Shown one piece after another: positions 29,030 through 38,275 of a DNA stretch of 64,000 nt. Below the pieces are notes generated by a model, which was not told the origin of the DNA, ran no database searches, and was given only the letters and a program-made list of their open reading frames with translations. The stretch is from Burkholderia pyrrocinia. GTDB taxonomy: Bacteria > Pseudomonadota > Gammaproteobacteria > Burkholderiales > Burkholderiaceae. Position 1 is the first letter of the stretch. Each line of letters opens with the position of its first letter. The stretch is taken from contig NZ_CP024902.1 in assembly GCF_003330765.1 (NCBI RefSeq), forward strand, positions 744,001 to 808,000. Reading direction: 5' to 3'. Made by a program: the position numbers and the translations under genes.

Positions 29030-30679
29030 TCAGGCCGCCAGCATTTCCTTCGCGTGCTTGCGCGTCGTGGCCGTGATCTCGAGCCCGCCGAGCATCCGCG
29101 CGACTTCCTCGATCCGGTTGGCCCGGTCGAGCGCGACGACCGTCGACACCGTGCCGCCGCGCTCGTCGGCGCCCTTCGCGACCTGGAAGTGGTGGTCGCC
29201 GCGCGCGGCGACCTGCGGCAGGTGCGTCACGCACAGCACCTGGCGGTCGCGCCCGAGCTGGTGCAGCAGGCGGCCGACTACTTCGGCTACGCCGCCGCCG
29301 ATCCCCGTATCGACTTCGTCGAAGATCAGCGTCGGCGTCGGGCTCGCCGCGCTCGCGATGACCGCGAGCGCGAGGCTGACCCGCGCGAGTTCGCCGCCCG
29401 ACGCGACTTTCGCGAGCGGCCGCAGCGGCACGCCGGGGTGCCCGGCGACCCGGAACTCGACCTGCTCGAGCCCGTGCGGGCCGCCGTCGGCAAGCGGCGC
29501 GAGCGCGACTTCGAAACTTCCGCCCGCCATCGACAGTTCCTGCATGCCGGCCGTGACGGCCGTGCCCAGCGCCTTGGCGGCCTGCGTGCGTGCCTTGGAC
29601 AGGTGTTTTGCGTCGGCGAGATAGGCTTCCCGCGCCTTGGCCCGCGTTGCCTCGAGCGCGCCGAGATCGGCGGCCGCGTCGAGCGCGGCGAGCTGGGCGC
29701 GGCGAGCCGCATGTTCTTCGTGCAGCGTGTCGGGCGGCAGCCGGAACTTGCGGGCGGTCGAGTGCAGCGCATCGAGACGCGTTTCGACCTGCGCGAGCCG
29801 CTCGGGGTCGAGATCGACGCGCTGCGCGTAGTGCGACAGCGAATAGACGGCTTCCTGCAGCTGGATCTCGGCCGGTTCGAGCGACGCGAGCGCATCGCCG
29901 AGCGCGGTGTCGTAGTCGGCGAGGCTGCGCAGCTTCGACACGATCGCGCCGAGCTGCGCGAGCATCGCGTCGTCGGCCTCGGACAGTGCGTTGAGCGCGC
30001 CGCGCACGCCCTCGATCAGGTTCGCCGAATGCGACAGGCGCTTGTGTTCGTTGCTGACTTCGTCCCATTCGCCGGGCTGCGGCGCGAGCTTGTCGAGCTC
30101 GGCGAGCTGCCACGCGAGCTTTTCGCGTTCCAGCTGCAACTCGCGCTCGTGCGCCTTCGCGGCGTCGATCGCCTGCGTCGCGTCGCGCCATACGCGCCAC
30201 GCGCGCGCGACGTTCGCGGCATCGGCGACGAGCCCCGCGTGCGTGTCGAACAGCTCGCGCTGCGCGTCGGGCCGCATCAGCAGCTGGTGCGCGTGCTGGC
30301 CGTGGATGTCGACGAGCATCTCGCCGAGTTCGCGCAGTTGCGCGAGCGTCGCGCTGGTGCCGTTGATGAACGCGCGCGAACGGCCGTTCGCGTCGATCAC
30401 GCGACGCAGCATCACGGTGTCCTCGGCGTCGAACGCGTGTTCGTCGAGCCAGCGCGCGACGCGGTCGTGCGGCGTGAATTCGGCCGTGATGTCGGCGCGG
30501 CCGCAGCCGGTGCGCACGACGCTCGAGTCGGCGCGTTCGCCGAGCGCGAGGGCAAGGGCGTCGATCAGGATCGATTTCCCGGCGCCGGTTTCGCCGGAAA
30601 AGACGGAAAAGCCGCTGTCGAATTCGAGATCGAGCGCGGCGACGATGACGAAGTCGCGGATCGAGAGGTGGCGGAGCAT
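29030..30679 (-). CDS. recN: DNA repair protein RecN
   Basis: SMC-like ATPase acting early in double-strand-break repair. 549 residues: Walker A GETGAGKS near residue 29 (FSGETGAGKSILIDALALAL), long coiled-coil middle, ABC signature region KVASGGELARVSLAL near 430, Walker B TLIFDEVDTGIGG near 465. Its start is 19 bp after the nadK stop, so nadK-recN probably form one unit. Confidence 0.96.
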   Translation of the reverse strand: MLRHLSIRDFVIVAALDLEFDSGFSVFSGETGAGKSILIDALALALGERADSSVVRTGCGRADITAEFTPHDRVARWLDEHAFDAEDTVMLRRVIDANGRSRAFINGTSATLAQLRELGEMLVDIHGQHAHQLLMRPDAQRELFDTHAGLVADAANVARAWRVWRDATQAIDAAKAHERELQLEREKLAWQLAELDKLAPQPGEWDEVSNEHKRLSHSANLIEGVRGALNALSEADDAMLAQLGAIVSKLRSLADYDTALGDALASLEPAEIQLQEAVYSLSHYAQRVDLDPERLAQVETRLDALHSTARKFRLPPDTLHEEHAARRAQLAALDAAADLGALEATRAKAREAYLADAKHLSKARTQAAKALGTAVTAGMQELSMAGGSFEVALAPLADGGPHGLEQVEFRVAGHPGVPLRPLAKVASGGELARVSLALAVIASAASPTPTLIFDEVDTGIGGGVAEVVGRLLHQLGRDRQVLCVTHLPQVAARGDHHFQVAKGADERGGTVSTVVALDRANRIEEVARMLGGLEITATTRKHAKEMLAA

Positions 30680-30698
30680 GGTGTCGGGCGGGGGAGCG

Positions 30699-31601
30699 TC
30701 AGGACGCCTTGTCGTCTTCGTTCGATGCGTGTTCGTTCCAGTGCAGCTTCTTGCGCAGCGTCGCGTAGTAGCTGTAGCCGATCGGGTGCAGGAACGGCAC
30801 CGTATGCTTCGAGCGGCGCACCTCGATCGTGTCGTTCAGTTCGAGCGCGGTGAACGACTGCATGTCGAAGTTGACGTTGACGTCGCGCCCGCCGACGATC
30901 TGGATCGCGATCTTCGAATCGTCCGGCAGCACGATCGGCCGGTTCGACAGCGCGTGCGGCGCGATCGGCACGAGCAGGATGCCCTGCAGCTGCGGATGGA
31001 GGATCGGGCCGGCCGACGACAGCGCGTAAGCGGTCGAGCCCGTCGGCGTGGCGACGATCAGGCCGTCCGAACGCTGGTTGTACATGTACCGGCCGTCGAC
31101 CGACGCGCGCAGCTCGACCATCCCGGAGAAGCCGCTGCGGTTGACCACGACGTCGTTGAACGCGAGCGCGTGGTAGATCGGTTCGCCGTCGCGCATGATC
31201 CGGGCCTCGAGCAGCGAGCGCTCCTCGCGCTCGAACTTGCCCGACAGCATCACGGGCACGAGCGCGTGCATGTCGGCTGCCGCGATGTCCGTGATGAAGC
31301 CGAGCCGCCCGTGGTTGATCCCGATCAGCGGTGTCCGGTACGGCGCAAGCTGGCGGCCGATGCCGAGCATCGTGCCGTCGCCGCCCAGCACGACCGCCAC
31401 GTCCGCACGCGCCCCGATTTCGGCCGGGGTGAGCGCTGGATAGTTGGCGATGCCGATCTCGCGCGCGGTGTCGCCTTCGAACACGACCTCGAAGCCCCGC
31501 TTGGCGAGGCTGGCAGCCAGTGTGGCAAGCGGCTCGGTGATGCCGGGCGTGTTGCTCCGGCCGACGAGCGCGACAGTATTGAACTGATTCCCGGTTTTCA
31601 T
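30699..31601 (-). CDS. nadK: NAD kinase
   Basis: ATP-dependent phosphorylation of NAD to NADP. 300 residues, normal length. Motifs: [14 protein letters not shown] near residue 76 and [11 protein letters not shown] near 100, plus the C-terminal [16 protein letters not shown] region. ATG 31601 ([15 protein letters not shown]) chosen as the family start. It lies upstream of recN and is divergent from hrcA. Confidence 0.96.
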   Translation of the reverse strand: MKTGNQFNTVALVGRSNTPGITEPLATLAASLAKRGFEVVFEGDTAREIGIANYPALTPAEIGARADVAVVLGGDGTMLGIGRQLAPYRTPLIGINHGRLGFITDIAAADMHALVPVMLSGKFEREERSLLEARIMRDGEPIYHALAFNDVVVNRSGFSGMVELRASVDGRYMYNQRSDGLIVATPTGSTAYALSSAGPILHPQLQGILLVPIAPHALSNRPIVLPDDSKIAIQIVGGRDVNVNFDMQSFTALELNDTIEVRRSKHTVPFLHPIGYSYYATLRKKLHWNEHASNEDDKAS

Positions 31602-31718
31602 GCCGGCATTACACCATAGCTCGTAGACGAAAAGAACCGGCTGTGCGCCGGCGGGGCCGGATCGGGCCCGCCCGCACAATGGTGGCCGACGCCACTCGCC
31701 GCGGTTGCGCGGTTGCGC

Positions 31719-31724
31719 TAAAAT
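31719..31724 (+). promoter_or_regulatory. Probable -10 box of hrcA, nearly leaderless
   Basis: TAAAAT ends only 8 bp before the hrcA ATG at 31733, so a transcript starting about 7 bp after the -10 would carry almost no 5' leader. No Shine-Dalgarno is visible before the ATG, which supports the leaderless reading. Confidence 0.35.
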
Positions 31725-31732
31725 TTTCCACC

Positions 31733-32755
31733 ATGCTAGATCCTCGCGCACGAACCCTCCTGAAAACCCTGATCGAACGGTATATCGCCGACGGTCAGCC
31801 AGTCGGATCGCGCACGTTGTCCCGTTACTCCGGGCTCGAGCTGAGCCCGGCGACGATCCGCAACGTGATGTCCGACCTGGAGGAGCTCGGCCTCGTGTCG
31901 AGCCCGCACACGTCGGCCGGCCGCGTGCCGACGCCGCGCGGCTACCGGCTGTTCGTCGACACGATGCTGACGGTCGAGACGCCGATCGACGCCGAGGCCG
32001 TCGCGCGGCAGGTGCAGAACACGCTGCAGGTCGGCGAGCCGCAGCAGCGGGTGGTCGCAGCGGCCGCGAGCGTGCTGTCGAACCTGTCGCAGTTCGCGGG
32101 CGTCGTGCTGACGCCGCGCCGCAGCCACGTGTTCAAGCAGATCGAGTTCATGCGCCTGTCGGACAAGCGCATCCTGCTGATCATCGTCACGCCCGAGGGC
32201 GACGTGCAGAACCGGATGCTCGCGACGCCGCGCGACTACTCGCCGTCGCAGCTGACCGAGGCGTCCAACTACATCAACGCGCATTTCGCCGGCCTGTCGT
32301 TCGACGAGGTGCGCCGCCGCCTGCGCGACGAGATCGACCAGTTGCGCGGCGACATGACCACGCTGATGCACGCGGCCGTGACCGCCAGCACCGAGGTGCC
32401 CGACACCGAGGACACCGTGCTGATTTCCGGCGAGCGCAACCTGCTCGAGGTGGCGGACCTGTCGTCCGACATGGCGCGGCTGCGCAAGCTGTTCGACGTG
32501 TTCGACCAAAAGACGGGCCTCCTGCAACTGCTCGACGTGTCGAGCCACGCCCAGGGCGTGCAGATCTTCATCGGCGGCGAATCGACGCTCGTGCCGATCG
32601 AGGAAATGAGCGTCGTCACCGCGCCTTACGAGGTGAACGGGCAGATCGTCGGCACGCTCGGCGTGATCGGCCCGACCCGCATGGCGTACAACCGCGTGAT
32701 ACCGATCGTCGACATCACCGCGCGCCTGCTGTCGCTCACGCTGAGCCAGCAGTAG
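31733..32755 (+). CDS. hrcA: Heat-inducible transcriptional repressor HrcA
   Basis: Represses class I heat-shock genes through CIRCE operators, with folding controlled by GroEL. 340 residues: winged helix N-terminus ([24 protein letters not shown], then [17 protein letters not shown]), GAF-like middle and C-terminal [18 protein letters not shown] 31733 ([10 protein letters not shown]) chosen. No CIRCE inverted repeat was seen before grpE or dnaK in this window, so its targets here are probably elsewhere (for example groESL). Confidence 0.96.
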   Translation: MLDPRARTLLKTLIERYIADGQPVGSRTLSRYSGLELSPATIRNVMSDLEELGLVSSPHTSAGRVPTPRGYRLFVDTMLTVETPIDAEAVARQVQNTLQVGEPQQRVVAAAASVLSNLSQFAGVVLTPRRSHVFKQIEFMRLSDKRILLIIVTPEGDVQNRMLATPRDYSPSQLTEASNYINAHFAGLSFDEVRRRLRDEIDQLRGDMTTLMHAAVTASTEVPDTEDTVLISGERNLLEVADLSSDMARLRKLFDVFDQKTGLLQLLDVSSHAQGVQIFIGGESTLVPIEEMSVVTAPYEVNGQIVGTLGVIGPTRMAYNRVIPIVDITARLLSLTLSQQ

Positions 32756-32833
32756 CAAGCCCGATCCCGCCCCGTCATCGTGACGCGGTGCCGCATGCGC
32801 CGACAGTCGGCCGAACGGCACGGGGCGGCCCGC

Positions 32834-32839
32834 TATAAT
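32834..32839 (+). promoter_or_regulatory. Perfect -10 hexamer upstream of hemH
   Basis: TATAAT 41 bp before the hemH start; no convincing -35 is visible at the right distance. Confidence 0.4.
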
Positions 32840-32880
32840 TGAGAGCCGTCCGGTCCCGTGCCCCGAGCACGTTCTTGCCC

Positions 32881-33945
32881 ATGCGTTTCGATCTTGAGCC
32901 GCCTTCGAGTATCGCGGCCGCCCATCGCATCGGCGTGCTGCTGATCAATCTCGGCACGCCCGACGCTCCCACGCCGCGCGCGGTGCGGCGCTATCTGGCC
33001 GAATTCCTGTCGGATCCGCGGGTCGTCGAGATTCCGCAGGTCGTCTGGCAGGTGCTGCTGCGCACGCTGATCCTGCCGCTGCGCGGCCGCGCGTCCGCGA
33101 AGAAATACGCGGCCGTCTGGATGCCCGAGGGCTCGCCGCTGCGCGTGCACACCGAGCGCCAGACCGACAGCGTGCGGCACCTGCTTGCGTCGAACGGCTA
33201 TCACGTGCTGGTCGACTACGCGATGCGCTATGGCAGCCCGAACATTTCGCACGCGCTCGCGCAGTTCAAGCGCACGGGTGTCGAGCGCGTGCTGCTGATG
33301 CCGATGTATCCGCAATACTCGGCGTCGACCACGGCCACCGCGTTCGATGCCGCATTCGGCGCGCTCGCGCGCATGCGCAACCAGCCGGAGGTGCGCACGG
33401 TGCGGCACTACGCCGACCATCCGGCCTATATCCACGCGCTTGCCGAGCAGGTGCGCCAGTATTGGGCGCAGCATGGCCGGCCCGACTTCGCGGCCGGCGA
33501 CAAGCTCGTGCTGAGCTTTCACGGCGTGCCGAAGCGCACGCTCGACCTCGGCGACCCTTATCACGACCAGTGCCAGCAGACGGGCGCGCTGCTGATGGCC
33601 GCGCTCGGGCTGTCGACGACCGAATGCCGCATCACCTTCCAGTCGCGCTTCGGCAAGGCCGAATGGCTGCAGCCGTACACCGCGCCGACGCTGCGCGAGT
33701 TCGGCGAGGCCGGTGTGCGGCGCGCCGATGTGTTCTGTCCCGGTTTCACGGCCGATTGCCTGGAGACGGTCGAGGAGATCGGCATGGAAGTGCGCGACGA
33801 ATTCCTCGCCGGCGGCGGCAAGGCGTTCCACCGCATTCCGTGCCTGAACGGTGCGCCCGCGTGGATCGGCGCGATCGGCGAGATCGTCGCCGAGAATCTG
33901 CAGGGCTGGCCCGTCAGGGCCGCGCAGCCCGAAACGGTGAACTGA
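32881..33945 (+). CDS. hemH: Ferrochelatase
   Basis: Inserts Fe(II) into protoporphyrin IX, the last step of haem synthesis. 354 residues. Visible: [14 protein letters not shown] near 22, MRYGSPNI near 118, and the catalytic histidine in [21 protein letters not shown] near 213; [15 protein letters not shown] near 288. ATG 32881 ([10 protein letters not shown]) chosen over an upstream ATG. Its stop lies inside a 10-bp sequence that is duplicated just before the next gene (see the repeat entry). Confidence 0.96.
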   Translation: MRFDLEPPSSIAAAHRIGVLLINLGTPDAPTPRAVRRYLAEFLSDPRVVEIPQVVWQVLLRTLILPLRGRASAKKYAAVWMPEGSPLRVHTERQTDSVRHLLASNGYHVLVDYAMRYGSPNISHALAQFKRTGVERVLLMPMYPQYSASTTATAFDAAFGALARMRNQPEVRTVRHYADHPAYIHALAEQVRQYWAQHGRPDFAAGDKLVLSFHGVPKRTLDLGDPYHDQCQQTGALLMAALGLSTTECRITFQSRFGKAEWLQPYTAPTLREFGEAGVRRADVFCPGFTADCLETVEEIGMEVRDEFLAGGGKAFHRIPCLNGAPAWIGAIGEIVAENLQGWPVRAAQPETVN

Positions 33946-34034
33946 TATGAAACGACCCCCACGCTCACTTCGTTCGCTGCCCCCCGAGGGGGTGGTCAGC
34001 CTCCTTGGGGCGGCCCGGCGGAGGCTGATATGAA
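33942..34034. repeat. Burkholderiales-type intergenic repeat flanked by a 10-bp direct repeat
   Basis: CTGATATGAA occurs at 33942-33951 and again at 34025-34034, bracketing a GC-rich segment (CCCCCACGCTCACTTCGTTCG..., CCCCC-GA-GGGGG, and an 8-bp stem CAGCCTCC/GGAGGCTG at 33997-34027). I recognise the inner sequence as resembling an intergenic repeat common in Burkholderia and relatives. The left copy overlaps the hemH stop and the right copy contains the start of the S4 gene. The repeat supplies the GGAGG Shine-Dalgarno of that gene. Confidence 0.7.
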
Positions 34035-34437
34035 CTACAAGATTTCCACGGAACCGGGCGCGAAGCTGCGTATCGACAAATGGCTGTGGGCGGCCCGGTT
34101 CTTCAAGACGCGCTCGCTCGCGACCGATGCGGTCGACAAGGGGCACGTGAAGATCGGCGGCGCGGCGGTCAAGCCGTCGAAGGAGGTGCGCGTGGGCGAC
34201 GAGGTCGAGATTGCGATCGACGGCATCGTCTGGCACATTGCCGTGCTGGGCATGTGCGACGTGCGCGGGCCCGCGAGCGTCGCGCAGACGCTTTACGAGG
34301 AAACGGAAGCTGGGCGGGCCGCGCGGCTCGCCGAACTGGAGCGGCGCCGCACGTATCGCGAGCCGGCGGCCGAAATGCACGGCCGGCCGACGAAGCGCGA
34401 CCGGCGCATCATCGACAGATTTTCTGGTGGGAGCTGA
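34030..34437 (+). CDS. RNA-binding S4-domain protein, Hsp15-like
   Basis: 135 residues with an N-terminal S4 domain (LRIDKWLWAARFFKTRSLATDAVDKG at 13-38 and KPSKEVRVGDEVEI at 49-62) and a basic C-terminal tail (GRPTKRDRRIIDRF), the shape of Hsp15/HslR, which recycles stalled 50S subunits carrying peptidyl-tRNA. Placement among heat-shock genes fits. ATG 34030 has GGAGG 6 bp upstream, provided by the inserted intergenic repeat. Confidence 0.88.
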   Translation: MNYKISTEPGAKLRIDKWLWAARFFKTRSLATDAVDKGHVKIGGAAVKPSKEVRVGDEVEIAIDGIVWHIAVLGMCDVRGPASVAQTLYEETEAGRAARLAELERRRTYREPAAEMHGRPTKRDRRIIDRFSGGS

Positions 34438-34570
34438 ACATCTGGTCGAATGTCGCCCGCGCGCTTCCGTATTCGGTCGTGCGATCGGTGACGGCTCCCG
34501 ACAGGCAGATGGTGGTGGTGCCGGCAATGAGTACCAGCGCGACCACCGATTTCGCAAAGGTCAGTTTCAC
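34409..34570 (-). CDS. Small secreted or membrane protein, overlapping the S4 gene 3' end
   Basis: A 53-residue ORF on the opposite strand starting at GTG 34570 after GAGGGGAG. The sequence opens with a basic residue and a hydrophobic segment (KLTFAKSVVALVLIAGTTTI) resembling a signal peptide, then a polar tail of about 28 residues. Its last 29 bp overlap the end of the S4 gene antisense. I do not recognise a family. The good ribosome-binding site and signal-like start are the evidence; short length keeps confidence modest. Confidence 0.4.
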   Translation of the reverse strand: MKLTFAKSVVALVLIAGTTTICLSGAVTDRTTEYGSARATFDQMFSSHQKICR

Positions 34571-34813
34571 GGTACTCCCCTCGAGAAGACGGGTGAAAAC
34601 GGCGCCAGGTGGATGTCAGGCGGCGGTCAGCTAGGGTAAACACGCTTTTCCGACGCTTGAGTGGAGTGTAGTGCAGCCGGCCTGTGCCAAGCTAGTACTT
34701 GCCGGGTAAGCGTTGTTACAGCCCGTTTCGCCTGATCTGGCGGACTATGCGGGCCTGCACCGGCGAAACGCGCGGTTGTTTCGCGGCATTGGAGAATGCC
34801 GGCGAATAACCCT

Positions 34814-34841
34814 CTTGAAATCGCAGTTTTCGCCCTTATTT
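34814..34841 (+). promoter_or_regulatory. Sigma-32-type heat-shock promoter of grpE
   Basis: CTTGAAA (34814-34820), a 12-13 bp spacer and CCCTTATTT (34833-34841) match the RpoH consensus CTTGAAA / CCCCATnT closely. It is about 85 bp before the grpE start, the expected place for the grpE-dnaK-dnaJ promoter. The remaining part of 34571-34813 shows no gene. Confidence 0.65.
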
Positions 34842-34923
34842 GCACCAGCAATGTGCGGTGCCGCCGGGTATACGGTCCAGCGGTTGCCGATTTGGCTTCA
34901 ACCTCTAATCGACTTTCAGCGAC

Positions 34924-35469
34924 ATGGAAAACACGCAAGAGAACCCGACTACCCAATCGGCCGAAGACATCGGCAGCGAGAAGCAGGCGGCGCAAGGCGC
35001 CGCTCCCGCCGCCGAAGCAGCCGACGCGGCGCTCGCGGAGGCTCAAGCCAAGGTCGCCGAGCTGCAGGAAAGCTTCCTGCGGGCGAAGGCCGAGACCGAG
35101 AACGTCCGCCGCCGCGCGCAGGACGACGTCTCGAAGGCGCACAAGTTCGCGATCGAGAGCTTCGCGGAACACCTGCTGCCCGTGCTGGATAGCCTGGAAG
35201 CGGCTGTCAGCGATACGTCCGGCGACATCGCGAAGGTGCGCGAAGGCGTCGAACTGACGCTGCGCCAGCTGACGAACGCGCTCGAGAAGGGCCGCGTCGT
35301 CGCGATCAACCCGGTTGGCGAGAAGTTCGATCCGCACCAGCACCAGGCGATTTCGATGGTGCCGGCCGAGCAGGAGCCGAACACCGTCGTCGCGGTGCTG
35401 CAAAAGGGCTATACGATCGCCGACCGCGTGCTGCGCCCGGCGCTCGTCACCGTCGCGCAGCCGAAGTAA
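34924..35469 (+). CDS. grpE: Nucleotide exchange factor GrpE
   Basis: Releases ADP from DnaK. 181 residues: acidic/Ala-rich N-terminus, long coiled coil (about 40-90, with [20 protein letters not shown]), and C-terminal beta domain with [12 protein letters not shown] near 139 and [18 protein letters not shown] near 158. A sigma-32-like promoter lies upstream. The thioredoxin-like gene follows after 13 bp, then dnaK. Confidence 0.97.
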   Translation: MENTQENPTTQSAEDIGSEKQAAQGAAPAAEAADAALAEAQAKVAELQESFLRAKAETENVRRRAQDDVSKAHKFAIESFAEHLLPVLDSLEAAVSDTSGDIAKVREGVELTLRQLTNALEKGRVVAINPVGEKFDPHQHQAISMVPAEQEPNTVVAVLQKGYTIADRVLRPALVTVAQPK

Positions 35470-35482
35470 GAAGGTCGCCGCG

Positions 35483-35908
35483 ATGGTTCCCGCCGGCGTC
35501 GATTCGGCCGCGTTTGGCGCGTTCGACATGCAGGCGCTGGCTGCCGACACGTTCGACGCGGCTATCGACGGCGCGGGGGATGCGCTCGCGGTGGTGTTCT
35601 TCTGGGGCGTCGACTGCTTCAACTGCGAGATCGCGAAGAAGGCGATGCTCGCCCAGCCCGACGCGATCCGCGCGCTGGACCTGAAGTGGTTCCATTGCAA
35701 CGTGTACGAACATCATCAGCTGGGGCACCGCTTCGGGCTGCACGGCGTGCCGACGTGGTTCTTCTTCCATCGCGGCAAGCGGCTCGGCCGCGCGACCGGC
35801 TGGCATGGCCTCGCGCAGTTCCAGGCGGCCGTTTCGGCGGCGCGCGCGAAGATCGCGGCGACGGCCGGCGATCCGGCGGCCGGCGATCCGGTAGCCGGCG
35901 GCGATTGA
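35483..35908 (+). CDS. Thioredoxin-like protein
   Basis: 141 residues with a thioredoxin fold: hydrophobic strand AVVFFWGVDCFNCEIAKK carrying a CFNC active site at C45/C48, then GLHGVPTWFFFHRGKRLGRATGW with the cis-Pro motif. The active-site dipeptide Phe-Asn differs from thioredoxin's Gly-Pro. The C-terminus has repeats of a five-residue AGDP unit from about 15-bp tandem repeats. It sits between grpE and dnaK, 13 bp after grpE, so it is presumably induced by heat; the partner is unknown. Confidence 0.85.
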   Translation: MVPAGVDSAAFGAFDMQALAADTFDAAIDGAGDALAVVFFWGVDCFNCEIAKKAMLAQPDAIRALDLKWFHCNVYEHHQLGHRFGLHGVPTWFFFHRGKRLGRATGWHGLAQFQAAVSAARAKIAATAGDPAAGDPVAGGD

Positions 35909-36056
35909 AAAAATTTAATACCCGCATCGCCTGTCAGGGCTTGAAAACGGGCCGGACGGACGCATTTCGGGAACAGAGTTGAATTCTGGCGTGCGAAACC
36001 GCCCCAAAAAGCGGGGTTTCGTGCAGCAAACAAGCATTTCTGGAGATTAGGAAAAA

Positions 36057-38009
36057 ATGGGAAAGATCATCGGTATTGACCTCGGCACCACGAACTCGTG
36101 CGTCGCCATCATGGAAGGCAACCAGGTCAAGGTCATCGAGAACTCGGAAGGCACGCGCACCACGCCGTCGATCATCGCGTACATGGACGACAACGAAGTG
36201 CTCGTCGGTGCGCCGGCCAAGCGTCAGTCGGTGACCAACCCGAAGAACACGCTGTTCGCAGTGAAGCGCCTGATCGGCCGCCGCTTCGAAGAGAAGGAAG
36301 TCCAGAAGGACATCGGCCTGATGCCGTACACCATCAGCAAGGCCGACAACGGCGATGCATGGGTCGAGGCACACGGCGAAAAGCTCGCGCCGCCGCAGGT
36401 TTCGGCGGAAGTGCTGCGCAAGATGAAGAAGACGGCCGAAGACTACCTCGGCGAGCCGGTCACGGAAGCCGTGATCACGGTGCCGGCGTACTTCAACGAC
36501 AGCCAGCGTCAAGCCACGAAGGACGCCGGCCGCATCGCGGGCCTCGAAGTCAAGCGGATCATCAACGAGCCGACCGCGGCCGCGCTTGCGTTCGGTCTCG
36601 ACAAGGTCGAGAAGGGCGACCGCAAGATCGCGGTGTATGACCTCGGCGGCGGCACGTTCGACGTGTCGATCATCGAGATCGCGGACGTCGACGGCGAAAT
36701 GCAGTTCGAAGTGCTGTCGACCAACGGCGACACGTTCCTCGGCGGCGAGGACTTCGACCAGCGCATCATCGACTACATCATCGGCGAGTTCAAGAAGGAG
36801 CAGGGCGTCGACCTGTCGAAGGACGTGCTCGCGCTGCAGCGCCTGAAGGAAGCCGCCGAAAAGGCGAAGATCGAGCTGTCGTCGGGTCAGCAGACCGAAA
36901 TCAACCTGCCGTACATCACGGCGGACGCATCGGGCCCGAAGCACTTGAACCTGAAGATCACCCGCGCGAAGCTGGAAGCGCTGGTCGAGGACCTGGTCGA
37001 GCGCACGATCGAACCGTGCCGCATCGCGATCAAGGACGCGGGCGTCAAGGTGTCGGACATCGACGACGTGATCCTGGTCGGCGGCCAGACCCGCATGCCG
37101 AAGGTGCTGGAGAAGGTGAAGGAGTTCTTCGGCAAGGATCCGCGCCGTGATGTGAACCCGGACGAAGCCGTCGCCGTTGGCGCGGCGATCCAGGGCCAGG
37201 TGCTGTCGGGCGACCGCAAGGACGTGCTGCTGCTCGACGTGACCCCGCTGTCGCTCGGCATCGAGACGCTCGGCGGTGTGATGACGAAGATGATCAACAA
37301 GAACACGACGATCCCGACGAAGCACGCGCAAGTGTATTCGACGGCGGACGACAATCAGGGCGCCGTGACGATCAAGGTGTTCCAGGGCGAACGCGAAATG
37401 GCGGCCGGCAACAAGCTGCTCGGCGAGTTCAACCTCGAAGGCATCCCGCCCGCACCGCGTGGCGTGCCGCAGATCGAAGTGACCTTCGACATCGACGCGA
37501 ACGGCATCCTGCACGTCGGCGCGAAGGACAAGGCGACCGGCAAGGAAAACAAGATCACGATCAAGGCCAACTCGGGTCTGTCCGAAGCCGAAATCGACCA
37601 GATGATCAAGGACGCGGAAGCGAACGCAGCGGAAGATCACAAGCTGCGCGAGCTGGCCGATTCGCGCAACCAGGGCGACGCGCTGGTCCACAGCACGAAG
37701 AAGGCGCTGACCGAGTACGGCGACAAGCTGGACGCGGGCGAGAAGGAAGCGATCGAAGCGTCGCTGAAGTCGCTCGAGGAAGTGCTGAAGGACACGTCGG
37801 CCGACAAGGCTGCGATCGACGCGAAGGTCGAGGAGCTCGGCAAGGTTTCGCAGAAGCTCGGCGAGAAGATGTACGCCGACATGCAGGCCCAGCAGGCGGG
37901 TGCGGCCGGCGCGGCGGGTGCTGCGGAAGGTGCGGCCCACGCGGGTGGCGCGCAGCAGGCTGCCGACGACGTCGTCGACGCCGAGTTCAAGGAAGTGAAG
38001 AAGGACTAA
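36057..38009 (+). CDS. dnaK: Chaperone DnaK (Hsp70)
   Basis: ATP-driven chaperone. 650 residues: [16 protein letters not shown] at 5-20, phosphate-2 loop [15 protein letters not shown] near 197, [12 protein letters not shown] near 340, substrate-binding domain from about 390, and the typical acidic C-terminal [17 protein letters not shown] 36057 follows GGAGATTAGGAAAAA. A GC-rich hairpin and C-tracts around 35990-36020 lie in the 148-bp gap before it. dnaJ follows after 266 bp. Confidence 0.98.
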   Translation: MGKIIGIDLGTTNSCVAIMEGNQVKVIENSEGTRTTPSIIAYMDDNEVLVGAPAKRQSVTNPKNTLFAVKRLIGRRFEEKEVQKDIGLMPYTISKADNGDAWVEAHGEKLAPPQVSAEVLRKMKKTAEDYLGEPVTEAVITVPAYFNDSQRQATKDAGRIAGLEVKRIINEPTAAALAFGLDKVEKGDRKIAVYDLGGGTFDVSIIEIADVDGEMQFEVLSTNGDTFLGGEDFDQRIIDYIIGEFKKEQGVDLSKDVLALQRLKEAAEKAKIELSSGQQTEINLPYITADASGPKHLNLKITRAKLEALVEDLVERTIEPCRIAIKDAGVKVSDIDDVILVGGQTRMPKVLEKVKEFFGKDPRRDVNPDEAVAVGAAIQGQVLSGDRKDVLLLDVTPLSLGIETLGGVMTKMINKNTTIPTKHAQVYSTADDNQGAVTIKVFQGEREMAAGNKLLGEFNLEGIPPAPRGVPQIEVTFDIDANGILHVGAKDKATGKENKITIKANSGLSEAEIDQMIKDAEANAAEDHKLRELADSRNQGDALVHSTKKALTEYGDKLDAGEKEAIEASLKSLEEVLKDTSADKAAIDAKVEELGKVSQKLGEKMYADMQAQQAGAAGAAGAAEGAAHAGGAQQAADDVVDAEFKEVKKD

Positions 38010-38032
38010 GCCGGGTTGCAACGACACCGAAT

Positions 38033-38056
38033 GCCGCGCGCGGAAACGCGCGCGGC
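38033..38056 (+). other. Hairpin in the dnaK-dnaJ intergenic region
   Basis: GCCGCGCGC-GGAAAC-GCGCGCGGC, a perfect 9-bp GC stem 24 bp after the dnaK stop, without a T-tract. It could stabilise or process the dnaK mRNA or partly attenuate dnaJ. The rest of 38010-38275 holds no gene. Confidence 0.5.
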
Positions 38057-38275
38057 GCGGCTGACAAGCGGCTGAAAAGCGGTCTGTCTTTCCTTCCGGA
38101 TGGCCGGATCGACTCCACGCCTGGCGGGCTTCGCGGCCCTCCGGGCACATTTGTTTTTTGGCGGGTGCTGCGCGAGCCGTCCGCGGACGGGCGCAGCGCC
38201 AGACGAGTCGAGAGACTTTACTGCGGGCGAAAGGAGCCGCCGCGTGCGCGATGCGTGGCGGCACAGTGAATCGAT

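Noticed and set aside
35869..35905. AGDP tandem repeat at the end of the thioredoxin-like gene
   Set aside because: Only about two and a half copies; mentioned in the gene entry but too short to report as a separate finding.
36000..36056. Possible CIRCE-like element or terminator before dnaK
   Set aside because: The C- and G-tracts can pair, but the stem has mismatches, and no TTAGCACTC/GAGTGCTAA repeat is present.
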